64,000 nucleotides of DNA from Axinella damicornis (Eukaryota > Porifera > Demospongiae > Axinellida > Axinellidae). The position numbers were made by a program, and so were the translations under genes. The first letter of the stretch is position 1; every line of letters begins with the position of its first letter. The notes under the pieces are model-generated. The model had not been told where the DNA came from and did not search any database. It was given only the letters and a program-made list of their open reading frames with translations. The DNA is taken from assembly GCA_963931865.1 (NCBI GenBank), contig OZ007510.1, positions 994,501-1,058,500 of the forward strand. The letters run 5' to 3'. Shown piece by piece: positions 15,845 through 29,159 of this stretch.

Positions 15845-18800
15845 TCATACGCACTCAGACGTTTGATGACCTAATCCACTTCGTCCCTACCTATCCGCAA
15901 GTGGCAGAGGTTGTGCAATACCTCGAAGGGGATTTCCCCCATTTGGCGCAAGAGCCTCTGAGCATCAAGGAGATGAATCGTTTCCGAGGCGTGTATCACG
16001 ATCAAACATTGGATATTGCCCCCGCTAAGGATATATTACAAATTGATGGCCTAGGGCCTTCAGTAGATGAAGGCCCGTACAAGAAAGAAGCCCCTTACAC
16101 CGACCCGTATGACCTTGAAGAGCCAATTCACTCTCCGGTATTTCGGGATTTTGCTGCCAGTCTGGAAGATGCCCCCTTGAGTCTGATGCGAACCCTGTCT
16201 GGGTACTTGCGCCACCGTCGGGAGGAGTCCGATCCTGTTTCCCATATGAGTTCGCTCGAGCGTCTCCAGGATGGGTCTGTTTCCCAGGTGATGTCGACAA
16301 AGGAGGTGGTGGAGAAATACATCGAGAAATACCCGAACAGCAGTCGTCTGGCCACCCAAGCCCTGAGGGCGATCAGAATTGGCTCACAGCTGTTGAAGTC
16401 GGAGACAGACCGGCAGGAGCTCTGCGTCACAGGACTCTTCAGCCTCATACTGAGGCTGATGCACGCCGAGCCCAAGTCCTGCATCCTGCAGTGTATCGGT
16501 CTGGACTGTTTCTTTGCTCTCATGGGGGCCTTTGGGATCCACGAGTCCCTCCCCCGGCCAAACTCTGAGAGGGAGAGGAAGCAGGAGCTGCTGAGCGAGC
16601 AGACACAGTCCCTCATCATCGCCACCCGTGCTCAGTCTGACATCATCGACCGAGTATGGCGGCCTGAAGGCCGTGGTGGACGCTATGTTTGTTGTGCTGG
16701 AGCAGTACAACCTCGGGATGAACGCAGTGCAGAAGAGGTACGTTCTGTGTTCACCATGTGACGAGTGAACTATAGTTAGTGTGTCTCAACACTGGAAGTA
16801 CTCGCTGTGCTTGAGCCACACTTTTCAATACCGTACTGTAGGACTGGCTTCTTCTTGTGCAGTGAGTGCATTGCGTTTCTCGGTTTTGAAGTTTGAAGGC
16901 AAATTCTAATTGTACGAATGTGTCACTTTTGCTCGCTCAAAACAAACTCATAATTCTTGCGTTCAAACCAGTCCTGCAGTGGTGTATCCAGTTGCTGTTG
17001 GAGGCAAGCAGTCTGAGCACCTTGCCCTCTCGCTGCCTTCAGCGCATCCTAGTCTAGCCGCTAGCCCCTCTCCGCCCAGCCAGTCACGTGCGCCCACACA
17101 CCCCTACACTTGTATTCATGTCAGGTAATACCACACAGTGATGTCGTGTGGCTATTCAACCCTAGGAACTGTGTGCTAGCCATTCGCAGTGGGCTGTGCA
17201 TCCTCGTGGCTCTGCTGAGTGACGCAGACACACAGAAGAAGTTGGAGGGGTGGGGGATCCCAGAGCTGTTGGACGGGGTCCTGAAGCGGTTCCCCGACTT
17301 CTCCATCAAGATGGAACTCTGTCGGAGGATCGCAGCCGTCTTGCCCGGGTGCTCCGAGATTGAGGACCCTACTGAGGCCCTAAAGTCACGTTAGTCAGGA
17401 CAGAGTGTAATCAGGACATTGTGTAGTCAGGACAATATGTGGTCAGGACAAAGTGTAGTCAAGACGTGTGGTCAGGACAATGTGTAGTCAGGAGGGGTGT
17501 AGTCAGTGCAGTGTGTAGTTAGTGCAGAGTGCAGTCAGGACAGAGTGTAGTCAGGTCAGGACAGAGTGTAGTCAGGTCAGGATAGAGTGCAGTCAGGATG
17601 GGGTGTAGTCGGGACACGAGAGGGTACAGTCAGGACAGTGTAGTTGGGAGAGAGTCTAGTAAGAACAACAGGTCATTGTGGGACGAGCATGACGAGCTGC
17701 AAATGTGCTAGCCATCAACTTGTCTGATGAACTGTACATCCCCCCCCCCCACACACACACACACACACAAGCTGATGCTATCAAATCACTCACACGGGAG
17801 ATAGTCTCAGTGATCAAGACCTTCAGGAAGTCGGATGACATCTACAGCCGGAACCCCATCCCTCGGCTGCTCAACCTGATGGACCACGATGTCACTATCA
17901 GTGACCCATTCCGGAAGCCTCACAGTGCGTTTGTGTCACTGTTCCTGATGCACAAGGGCGTCTTCTACCTCACCACCGCCATGGAGGCCAACCGTAGTGC
18001 AACCTTCACTGAGAATGCCCTCACGTAAGAGATGGAGGAATGGAAGGGAGAGGGGGAGGGGAGGGGGAGAGGACTAAGGGCAAGCAGTTCAATAACGCCT
18101 GCTCCCCATTTATAGCTGCCATTCCATTGGCGAGTAACAATCATTTTGGTGCTAGACTTTATTCTGTACACATACACATAATCTCACACATGCATGTACT
18201 TACACAGGCTGCTGGGGTCCCTGATCAGGTTTGGTGAGGAGGAGGCAGCTGAAGTAGTGCTGCAGGGCGGACTGAGGGCAGTCGTCACCTGTATGAATGC
18301 CTACCCGGGGAATAAAACAGTATGCTCACTTTCAACTTGGCTGCTACACAATACTTTGAGATTTTCTCCTTCTCATCCCTCCCTCCCTCCCTCCCTCCCT
18401 CCCTCCCTCCCTCCCTCCCTCCCTCCCTCCCTCCCTCCCTCCCTCCCTCCCTCCCTCCCTCCCTCCCCCCCCTCCCTCCCTCCCCCCCTCCCTCCCTCCC
18501 TCCCTCCCTCCCTCCCTCCTCCCTCCCTCCATCCCTCCCTCCCTCCCTCCCTCCCTCCCTCCCTCCCCCCCTCCCTCCCTCCCCCCCTCCCTCCCTCCCT
18601 CCCTCCCTCCCTCCCTCCCTCCCTCCTCCCTCCCTCCCTCCCTCCCTCCCCCCCTCCCTCCCTCCCCCCCCTCCCTCCCTCCCTCCCTCCCTCCCTCCCT
18701 CCCTCCCTCCCTCCCTCCCTCCCTCCCTCCCTCCCTCCCTCCCTCCCCCCCCTCCCTCCCTCCCTCCCTCCCTCCCTCCCTCCCTCCCTCCCTCCCTCCC

Positions 18801-21800
18801 TCCCTCCCTCCCTCCCTCCCTCCCTCCCTGCCTCCCTCCCTCCCTCCCCCCCCCCCCCCCCCCCCCCTTCCCTTCCCTCAGATCCAGAAGTTGTGTCTGC
18901 TGATCCTCCAGCTGCTGGTGAAGGACCCTGACCACCTGGTCATTACAGGCTATGAGAATGTCGCCCCTGCACTTCGTAATGCCAAGGAGAAGTACTCCAC
19001 TGATGACGAGGTATGGGGGGAGAAGAGAGAGTGTTGAGGAGCTCACAATTCAGCAGCACATCCAGACTCCTCCTCCTCTTTCCCCTCCACCTCCTCCTCT
19101 TCCCCCTCCACCTCCTCCTCTTCCCCCTCCACCTCCTTCTCTCTCCCCCCCCCCCCCCCCTCCTCCTCTTCCTCTCCACCTGCTCCTCTGTTGCTGCTCA
19201 TCTCCTCCTTCCCCTCCCCCTCCCCTCCAGCTGTGCCGGCTAGTGACGGAGCTAATGGAGCAGTGCAACAGCGGAGAGACCTCCCGCGTCATCCTCCACC
19301 AGAAGATCCTCAGCATCATCTTCTCCGGCGTACTCCAGATGATTCTCACCAGCATCGAGGAGGCCCGAAGGTCCCGGCAGCTCATCAACATGCCCAAGTT
19401 CTCTGCCTTCATAAAGTACCTCTCTGCCAGCTCGGGTGAGCAACGACAATGCTCAGTAGCAGTAGCCTTGTTCCCAGGCGTTCAGTACTGGGCTAGACGT
19501 TCCGTAGACATTCAGTAGATCCATTGTCTTGTGCCCAACTGGTAAAAGCAGAGAAAAGTAGACATTTCAAACTTGTGGCTCATGTCAACTCAATGTGGTG
19601 CTGCCGTAATCAAGTTATTTAGTGCACATGGGAGTGTGTGTGTGTGTGCGGGGAAAGTTAGCACTGTATGACAACCCCCAAATTGGGCATAAAACTCTGT
19701 GTATACATACATGTATATACACATCACCAAACCCCAAGTGAATGTACCTGCATGAGTAATACAATCATGTATACGTTTTATTCCAATGGATTACGAGGGG
19801 CAACTGCTGTATCAAGTTGTTGGATTGTGTTCCTACACTTTGACCTCTGTCCTTTGACCTCTGNNNNNNNNNNNNNNNNNNNNNNNNNNNNNNNNNNNNN
19901 NNNNNNNNNNNNNNNNNNNNNNNNNNNNNNNNNNNNNNNNNNNNNNNNNNNNNNNNNNNNNNNNNNNNNNNNNNNNNNNNNNNNNNNNNNNNNNNNNNNN
20001 NNNNNNNNNNNNNNNNNNNNNNNNNNNNNNNNNNNNNNNNNNNNNNNNNNNNNNNNNNNNNNNGGCCGGTCTTTGGAGACCTCTTCTCTGCCCGGTCGAA
20101 GCTGTTCTACCACATCCAGGTGCAAACATGGCTCAAGGACTCAACCCTTGGACCGCTGGAGCTCTTTGACAAGTACGTATCAATACATTAAGATTTTAAT
20201 GTGTGTCTCTCTGTGAGTGACGGAAGTGGGATGTTCGTGGGGCGAGACTAGACTATAGTGACGCGCGACCTTCGGACTTTAATTTATTTACTGAACCTCG
20301 AACTCCGCGAAGAATGTTCGAGAACATGGGGAGCAGCAGTCGAAGCGGACGCAATCGGGGAGCAGCAGCCCAAGCGGACACGATCGGGAGCAGCAACTGA
20401 AGCGGACGCAAGCGGCGAGCATGTAGCAGCAGCTGAAGCGGGCGCATTCGGGGAGCAGCAGCTAGAAGCGGACGCAAACGGGGAGCAGCAGCTGAAGCGG
20501 ATGCAATCGGGCCAGGGAGCAGCAGCTGATTCGAAGCGGACGCAATTGTGGAGCAGCAGCTCTGCACAGAGAGCTGTCCGGCGCCGGATTACTCATGGTA
20601 GGCGAACGAGGGGGAAGTAGCTGAGCGAGCGAAGCTACTTGTATCACTAAAGCTTGCATGGGGCGCAAACACACAAACTGATGAGTATAGCAATGCTAGC
20701 GATAGAAGTTTGGCTAAAACCAGATAACAGACATGGACCACTTTAGTCAAATTGTGTGGTCAAATTATGACGTGGAATTCACCATTTTTATCGTGAACCC
20801 TGTCTGTTACTGAGAGAAGGTTTGGGGGGGGGGGGGGGGGGGGGCACTCCCGTAGTAGAGGGAGCACTCCTGTAGCAAACCACTGATGGTCTGCCAGCTA
20901 CATCTCCCTTTCCTCCCTCCCTCTTATTTGCCCTGCTTGCAGGCTGAGTGCTGTGGTGCTCCATGAACAGGTGTTTGCTGACAACTTCTTCATGACCCCA
21001 CCTGCCCGGCAGTGCCTGGGGCAAGCCTGCCGCAGTGCACTCATCACGCCTCTCATTGAAACGCTCACTCAGCAATGTACGTTGATACTGGGTGCAGTAG
21101 TGTGTGCCATTGCACTTTGCAGTGATATGTCATGATGATTTTGCTTTCTCTCTCTCTCTACACAAACACACATATATCTCCTCGCTCCCTCCTTCCTTCC
21201 CTCCCTCCCTCCTCCCCCCCCCCCCCCCCCCCCGTCCCTCTTTTTCTGCAGCGGAGTCTGGTCCCAACCTCCGCAAGCTAATACACGAGTACATTGTTCA
21301 GATGCAGCCGCCGCTTGCTTCCCAGTGGAGAGCACTCACCAACACCACTGAACATGGCGATGTTGAAGTGATGTCATTCGATGATGAAACCTTCAACTTT
21401 TCCAAAGCTCAAAACCGATTGGTCCATATGTCACGAATCAGGCGCATGTGTAGGCTCCTGGTAGACTGTGATGACAACATCACCTCAAAAAAGTCGCTAG
21501 AGGAATCGGAGGAGAAGGAGGAGGAGGATGAGGAGTCTGCTCCTCCCACAACCAGTCCCCCCATCACAGCTGGAATGGGTACTGTAGCGATGGCTCGTTG
21601 CTGGCGTGACATTGTTCACTTTGAAGTTACCCAAGTCCTGAGGAAGTTTGACTACTCAGACTCTCCGCACACAGTGGCCTCCGACGTCCTCAACATGTAC
21701 GACCAACTGAAACAGGCCATGTTGGAGCTGTTCGGAGGGCACTCTCAGTTTGCCCTTGCGCTAAAGGAGGGATTCTCCAGAGCCTTCCAGAACCTAGACG

Positions 21801-24800
21801 AGGTCACTGGGGTCCGGGTGAGTGAAGGGAGTGTGTGGGGGGGGGGAACGGGGTCACCGGCCGCGGGTGAGTGAAGGGAGTGTGGGGGAGGGAAGGGGGG
21901 GGGGGGGGTCACCGGGTCCGGGTGAGTGAAGGGAGCAGCTAGCCCTAGGCTGAACAGTTTGTACTGCTGTGAGATGACTGTCCCCCCTTTTCCTCCCTCT
22001 CTACCCCTCCCCTCTTCCATCTATCCTCTTCCGTCCATTCCCTCCCCCTCCACCCCCTCCACCCCCCTCCACCCCCTCCACCCTCCACCCCTTCACCCCC
22101 TCCACCCCCTCCACCCCCTCCACCCTCCACCCCCTTCACCCCCTCCACCCCCTCCATCCTCCACCCCCTTTACCCCCTCCACCCCCTCCACCTTCCACCC
22201 CCTTCACTACCCTCTCAGTTCTGTGAGCTCCTGTGTCTCTGCATCGACTCACTGATGGACGTGGCAGGTAAGGACACGCTGCGCTTCCAGTACTTTGGGG
22301 AGCACCAGCGAGAGACCATACTGCTCCACTTTGCCGAGCCCCTCCAGTTCCTCCACACCCTTGACATCGCCCATGTCTTTGAACACTATTACAGGTCAGT
22401 AGTTTACGGTGGTGTACTATAGTATACTGTAGTATACTATAGTATACTATGGTATTCTGTGTGTTTGCTGTGTGCTATAGTAGAATACCCTCATACCCTT
22501 AGCTTCCCACCCCATCCCTTCCCACCCCATCCCTTCCCACTCACACACACACACCAGGCGCCACCTTGCAGCAAGACTGCTGCGTGGTCGATCCCTCTCC
22601 CTTTCTCTGGAAAGACGCCTGGTGCAGGCATTTGCGCACTGCTTCCCACACAAATACCCTCTGTGAGTTTGATGTGCTGTAGTAGACCGTTTACTAGAGC
22701 TGTGACCAATAACCAATATATTGAATAATTGATCGATGTAGAGATCTTAACCAATATATTGGAGGTAAAATCGAGATATCAATTATTGGTGAGCACAATA
22801 AAGCGAACATAAAATGGTCAGTTTAGCACTTCAAACTTGTAGCAAACCATAAATTATAACAAGTAACAGGACATACAACATATTTCTCCACCCAATAATT
22901 GGATAATCGGCAATTATTCAAATAATCGGCAATTATTTGACCCCCAATAATCAGTGTTGATTCCAGGAGCAATATCACAGCACTACCGTTTACTGTAGTA
23001 ACTACTGTACATGTACGATGCTGTATGGCTCACTGTATGGCTCACTGTGATGCACTATGGCTGATTTGCACACTGCTTCCCGCACAAATACCTTCTGTGA
23101 GTTTGATGTGATGCGTGCATAGTAGGTTTGTGTGTGCTGTAGTTTACTACAGTTTACTATGATACAGTATGGCTTATTGAAGTTTACTATGACACACTGT
23201 AGTACACTTTACTATGGCTCACTGTGGTTACTATGGTGAACCCTGCAGGCAAATGTTGCAGGACCTGGATGATAGTGGAGTCCTGATGGACCGTTTCTGT
23301 GACAACGAGCTCCTGGAGAGTCTGGACCAGCTCATCGTGCAGGCTGGCACATCAGTGAGGGTTTAAAGTTCATAGTTCATTGGATTTACAGGTCTAGGGC
23401 TGTGTAGCCTCGTTCCCAGGCTGCGTCGCTGCCTGGGAATGAGGCTGAGGGCTGTGGCACATCGGGTGACTCCAACAGCTTAGTTCCCACTGCTATGGGA
23501 CATCGGTTGACACCCACAGCATCGTTCCCATCACTTTGGCACATCAGATGATTCCCACAGCCTACGGTACCCTCGTTCGCAGACCACTCGTACTACAAAT
23601 GTAGTTACTGTGCTGTGAGCCACGAGAGAGTAGCCTGGGAACAGGGCGATGTGAGTGTGTGCGTGCCTCTTCTCCTTGCAGCTGCCCCTTGAAGTTCTGG
23701 AGCTGGCCCAGAAGTGCTCCTTCTACCGCCAGCGGACACTGCAGGTATATTCTCTCAACCCCTGCTTCTGGCCCCTCAAGCAGCGGCCTCTGCCCCCCTT
23801 CTCCACCCTGCCACCTCCTCTCGGACCCTTCTGTGAGGACTACACCAGGTTCTTCGCAGCTGGTGAGTGATTCTAGAAGAATGAGCTCAGAATTGTCCTT
23901 ACTGTGTTTCAATTCTGTTCCAGTCCACAAGCGTTTGAGTTTCACATCACAGCCTCGTTCCCAGGTCTTTCTACATCTCCAGTTTTTGATCGTTTACAGT
24001 ATGCAAAAATACTGTAAGAGATCAAAAACTGGTGGTGTAGAAGGCCTGGGATCAAGGCTAGGCATTCATTCACTGCAAATCCCAGCTTCATATCTCCTTC
24101 CTAGTCCAAGATTCCAGTCTGTTGTATAGCTGTATGCCATGCAGCTATACCAGGTATCTTGGGCTAGGAAGGAGATCTGAAGCTGGGATTTGCACCATTG
24201 TGATCAGCATGAATGTAGCATTCCAGTGATGTCCATTTTGCTGTCGGTTGAATTTTGACCCAAAATCATGAAAAACCATGGATTATAGCCTTTGGTCGAG
24301 TGCGATTTTTGACAGAAATGTGACTGAAATGAAAAATCATTTTAAGGGCATCATTTGAAAGCTCTTTTTATGCTGACTACAACGGCACAATCTTCAGCTT
24401 TATATCTCATTCAGAATTTTTTTTTAAATGTCCCAATTTTGGCACGAAAACATACCTCTAATTAAAAATTATTGTATGTATGAAAAAGGTTGCTGATACA
24501 ATGATTCAAGTTCCGCCATACCAACCAGCTCTAGTCTGTTGCACTCTGATTCCATCATCTTGTTCTGCCCTCATTCCAGTCCATGAGCATGGGCTCCAGC
24601 AGCATGAGAAGGCCAGGAGACTGCACTGGACGCTCTACGGCTGGGCCTCGCTCTCCCACTGTGGACTCAAGCTCATTGTCTCTACTGTGCAGATGATCAT
24701 CCTGCTTCAGTTCAACAACAGTGAGGTGAGATCAAGGTTTAGAGTTCAGAGGTCAATCAGGTACTACTATGTGCCTCTATGTGCAAAATCTAGAGCACAG

Positions 24801-27800
24801 GCTCCATGGTGCACAGCTCAATCTCCCGTCCTCTTCAGATTCTTTCTGTCTCTCCAATGCAGGCTCACAGCTTGAAATCCTTCCATGATGCCTTGCAGCT
24901 TTCCTACCAGGAGCTCTGTGACGCCCTTTTGGCACTCACGGCTGACAGGCAGTGTGTACTCCTCACTAACCAACCCTCCGTGCAGGAGGCTCGCAGTCCC
25001 TCTCTATCCCAGGATGAGGATACCTACCTCCAAACAACGCCCTTCAAAATCAGCACAACCTTTGTAGTCAACCCAGCGTTCCCGGCAGACATTGCCCGAA
25101 AGCAGAAATCAAACAAGGTTCGTTTTCACGAAGTCCGTCTGGTGAATAAAAGTCACATGAGCGTACCCTCTCGTGAGGAGCGGTCGGTGGACCTGGCGCA
25201 TGTGTTTGAGCGGCGACGGGCCATCATGGACTCGGCCATTGTGAGAATCCTTAAGCGAGAGAAGGAAATGAGTGTCGACAACATCGCTGTCATGGTGAGT
25301 GGGATTGTGCGTGTGTGTGTGTAGGAAGCTGTAATGTAGGGTATCGTGTGTGTGTGCTGCAAGCTTTGATTAGGGTATCGTGTGTGTGTGTGTGTGCTGC
25401 AAGCTTTGATTAGGGTATTAGTAGTTCTAAAATGTGGCAAGTAGCTATAACAGTCCCTGGAACCTAAACAAAAAGAATAGATTGAGCACACATCCTAAAT
25501 CCAATGTTAAAAAAAATACGAAAACACTGGCCACAAATGGCCAGGGGCTGGGTCCTGGCAGAGGGTTTTCTCAGCTATAAAGTGGGCCCATGTTTTCAAC
25601 TCACACCAGGGTGCCCAACCGGTAGAGAGTGTGTACAGTTAGACCTTTATGCTGATAACAGGCTGCCATGAATATCATTGTACTCTTGTGATAATGATGT
25701 CCCTGTAGTAGATATTCACTACTGGTACCAGTAGGGGGAAAGGATGTTCCAAATAATCCAGTTGTATAATTATGATGTTTGAGTGCTCTGGGAAGCCACA
25801 CAAACACTATGACTACGCCATCGAGATTGCCATAGTGCACTGAAATATTGTCCTGAAACTCACCTTGGTGGTGATATTATGAGCACTTTTTGTCTTCCGG
25901 TTCAGGGGCGGATCCAGAAAAAAAATTTAAGGGGGGGCTATCATCTGGCATTGCCGAAGTGAGTGTACAGAGGTGCACAGTGCCGATCCAATCCGCAGAG
26001 TGCGGAAATTTTTTCACCGGTCATTTAGATGGGCTCTTGTAGCGCCTTCGAGCTTTTGCACTGCACTCACAGCATTCTGGTTTCCGTGTCGTCCGTGAAC
26101 ATCTTACCCCCGACGTGGAAATGTGACTAGTCGTGAATCACCAGTGTCATGCAGAGTCGACGATCAGGAGATTTGCCATGCATGTGGTCTGTCAGTGAAC
26201 TGAGCACCGTTTTCGTCCCCAGCACGAGTTGACTCTGTATCTGATCCATTCTGACTGTCACAAGCTGTTTTCCGTTGGAAAATGTCCAGCACTGAGCTTC
26301 CTTTCAACTTCTTGTTGCTGGTTCCAACACTGTAAGTCGGGTCCACGTGTAAACAAGGGGTGTGGTCAGGGTTGGCTGTCACCATTGCTCGCTTTGACTC
26401 TTGTTGGCAGTAAGTGATGTCACATAACACTTATGTTTATTGGGGCGAGCCGTAAGCTAGCCGCCTTACAAGCAGCCTGGATAGCCAGGCCACGTGGGAG
26501 GAGAGAAAGCGGCCTGGTATCCACTGCTTGCACATGCACGACTATATTTCCCTATCAACCAAAATTGGTATTGAAAATAGACTTGGAAGAGAACATTGCA
26601 CTAGGTATGGGTACATGAATGAGATATGAAGCTGGGAATTGCGCCATTTTGGTCAGCATAAAAGGAGCTTTCAAATAATGTCCTTAAAATGAATTTTAGT
26701 CTCAGACACATTTTGTCAGAAATCGCACTCAACCAAAGGTTTTTCATGATTTTTGGGTCAAAATTCAACCTACAGCTAAATGGACATCATTGGAATGCTC
26801 CGTTCATGCTGATCGCAATGGTGCAAATCCCATGCAGCTTCATATCTCATTCCTAGTCCAAGATAGCCTCGTTCCCAATGGCCTGGAAACGAGGCTATTC
26901 CCAGGATACCTACATGTACATGTACATAGCATCTGCATCCCTAGCTTCATTCCCAGGCCTTCTGTATCACCAGTTTTTGATCGCTTACAATATTTTTGGA
27001 TACTGTAAATAATCCAAAAAAAACTGGAGGTGTAGAAGGCGTGGGAACTAGGCTATGCTTGCCCCCAGGACACCCTCCTCAACAAGTGGCAGCTTGTGCA
27101 AACAAGACAAGACTATCTTTGCTGGTTTCACTAGGTATCCTTGGTGTGCTGTCGCTCACCAGGAGTGCTGTTTCTGCCAATTTTGGCTCATTCCATTTTT
27201 GGTAAAATGGCACATCAGTCACCCTACAGAACAGGAGTGCTGTTTCTGCCAATTTTGGCTTAATTGGTAGAAATGGTTTCCAAAATGTGCCAGTTTAGGC
27301 ATGCACACCTATAGAAGATCAATAGTGCTTTGTTTCTTTCTTCTGCTAGGTGATCAAGGGATGTTCGGCAGGTCAGTTTGAGCTAGGGGCTTTATTTGGC
27401 CGGTTCGACTGTGACTTTCGTGACGTGTGTTCCCGGATTGACCGCCTCATTGTGGACGGGTATGCCCGAAGAGATGAGACTAACCAGCACATGCTGTTGT
27501 ATGTCCCAGATCCCAGCATCGGGCAGGAGGAGGAGGTGAGCAACAGGAAAACTTGGCGCGTGGACCCCCCGAGGGTCTCATGATCCCCCCATTGGCCCAT
27601 GGTCTTCCCAGGGGTCTTGTGAGCCCCCCGGGTAACCCAGTTAGCATTCTGATTGGCTGAATCATGGTCTATTGAAATGCACAGAAATGACCCCATGCAA
27701 TGAAATCTCTTGGTCCTCATTACCAGAGTGGCAAGAGCTTTCAGTTGCATAAGGCAAGTAGAGTGTGTGAAACATGACACTGTCTTCTCTCTTTCTGTCC

Positions 27801-29088
27801 TGGAAGATACCCGAGTCTCTGAGGGAGCCTGACCCAGGTCAGCAGGAGGAGAAGCCACAGGACTCGGCCCAACCTCCTTCCAAGGAGCAGAGAGGAGTCC
27901 CGGAGGAGCCAGGACCTAGCAAGCTCCTGCCCCGTAAGAGGCCGGGTGCAAACCGCCCCGCTGTGGTCAAGTTCAAGCGCAAGACGCAGGCATTTACAAG
28001 GCTGTACTCCAATGAGATGTACGACAAGGACGACGCCCCCCTTCTCGGGATGTTCCCCACTTCACGGTCGCTGACGGTTGAGGAAGTCCAGGCACAGATT
28101 AACTCTCTCCTGGCGACTATTGCACAGGTAGGGAGGGATGGTCATGCACTTGAAGTACTACACACATACACACATGCATGGATTTAGAAAGGTGACTCCT
28201 GATCTCCTAAACATTGACCTTTGGCCTCTGACCTTTGACCTTTGATCTCAGGTACTGAAGGTCGACGAGGATGTATTGGAGCACCTGTTGTATCACTGTA
28301 AGTGGAACAAGGACACTCTTATCCAGCGCTACCTCAACCACACTCCCACCCTGATGGAAGAAGCAGGGCTGGCGGGGGAACCTGTCACCTCCCCTCCCTC
28401 CCCCGGGAAGCAGCTGTCCTGTCCAGTATGCCTGCAGGCCATGCCGTATGAGGACACAGCCTGGCTATGGTGCAGCCATGCCTGCTGTAAGGTAAGCACT
28501 TGTGAACTTCAATTCAGGATGAGGGTGAGCACATTTGAAAGCTCTATTTCCTTGCCCCCCCCCCCCCCCCCCCCCCCAGTCTTGTTGGCAGCAGCACATG
28601 CTGGCCCAGATTGACCTCAACAATGCCCTACTCTGCTCCTGTCCTGTCAGCGGCTGCCATGCCAGACCAACTCGAGCCTTCTTCCTCCAGATCTTTGGAC
28701 CGGGCAGTGAGGCCATTGCCAAGGTACACATGGAAAGTAAACTGTTACCTCATGAGGGTGATTCACCAACTCTAACTACCTTTAGAGAACCTGAAAACAC
28801 CATACTAAACCACACTATGTCTCCCATTGGTTCTGACACACGCCGTCCCACAGTTCAACAAGGCAACAGTTCGCTCGTATGTGGAGCGCAGTGGCCGACT
28901 GACGTGGTGCCGCAACCCCCAGGGGTGTGACCAGGTGCTGTGCCGGGGGGATGGCATGGACACAGGGACCTGCTCCAAGTGCCACTGGAGCTCATGCTTC
29001 TCCTGCCACTTCATTGAGGTGTGTGGGGATGAGGGGGTGTATGGGTGTTTGGGAGTGTATGAAGGGTGTGCTTGCACACACACACTCG

Positions 29089-29159
<71 letters not shown>

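Noticed and set aside
17396..17660. CRISPR-like regular repeats
   Set aside because: The units are contiguous and drift in sequence without distinct spacers; this is a minisatellite in a eukaryotic intron.
18285..19046. Long open frames of SLPP or GREG repeats on both strands
   Set aside because: They are translations of a (CCCT)n microsatellite inside a CUL9 intron bounded by good splice sites.
20253..20620. Ala/Gln-rich open frames on both strands
   Set aside because: They arise from a ~30-bp GC-rich minisatellite in a CUL9 intron; flanking exons join in phase without it.
25900..25950. CAGGGGCGGATCCAG-like sequence as a further MITE end
   Set aside because: Only one end is present and no inverted partner was found in the intron.
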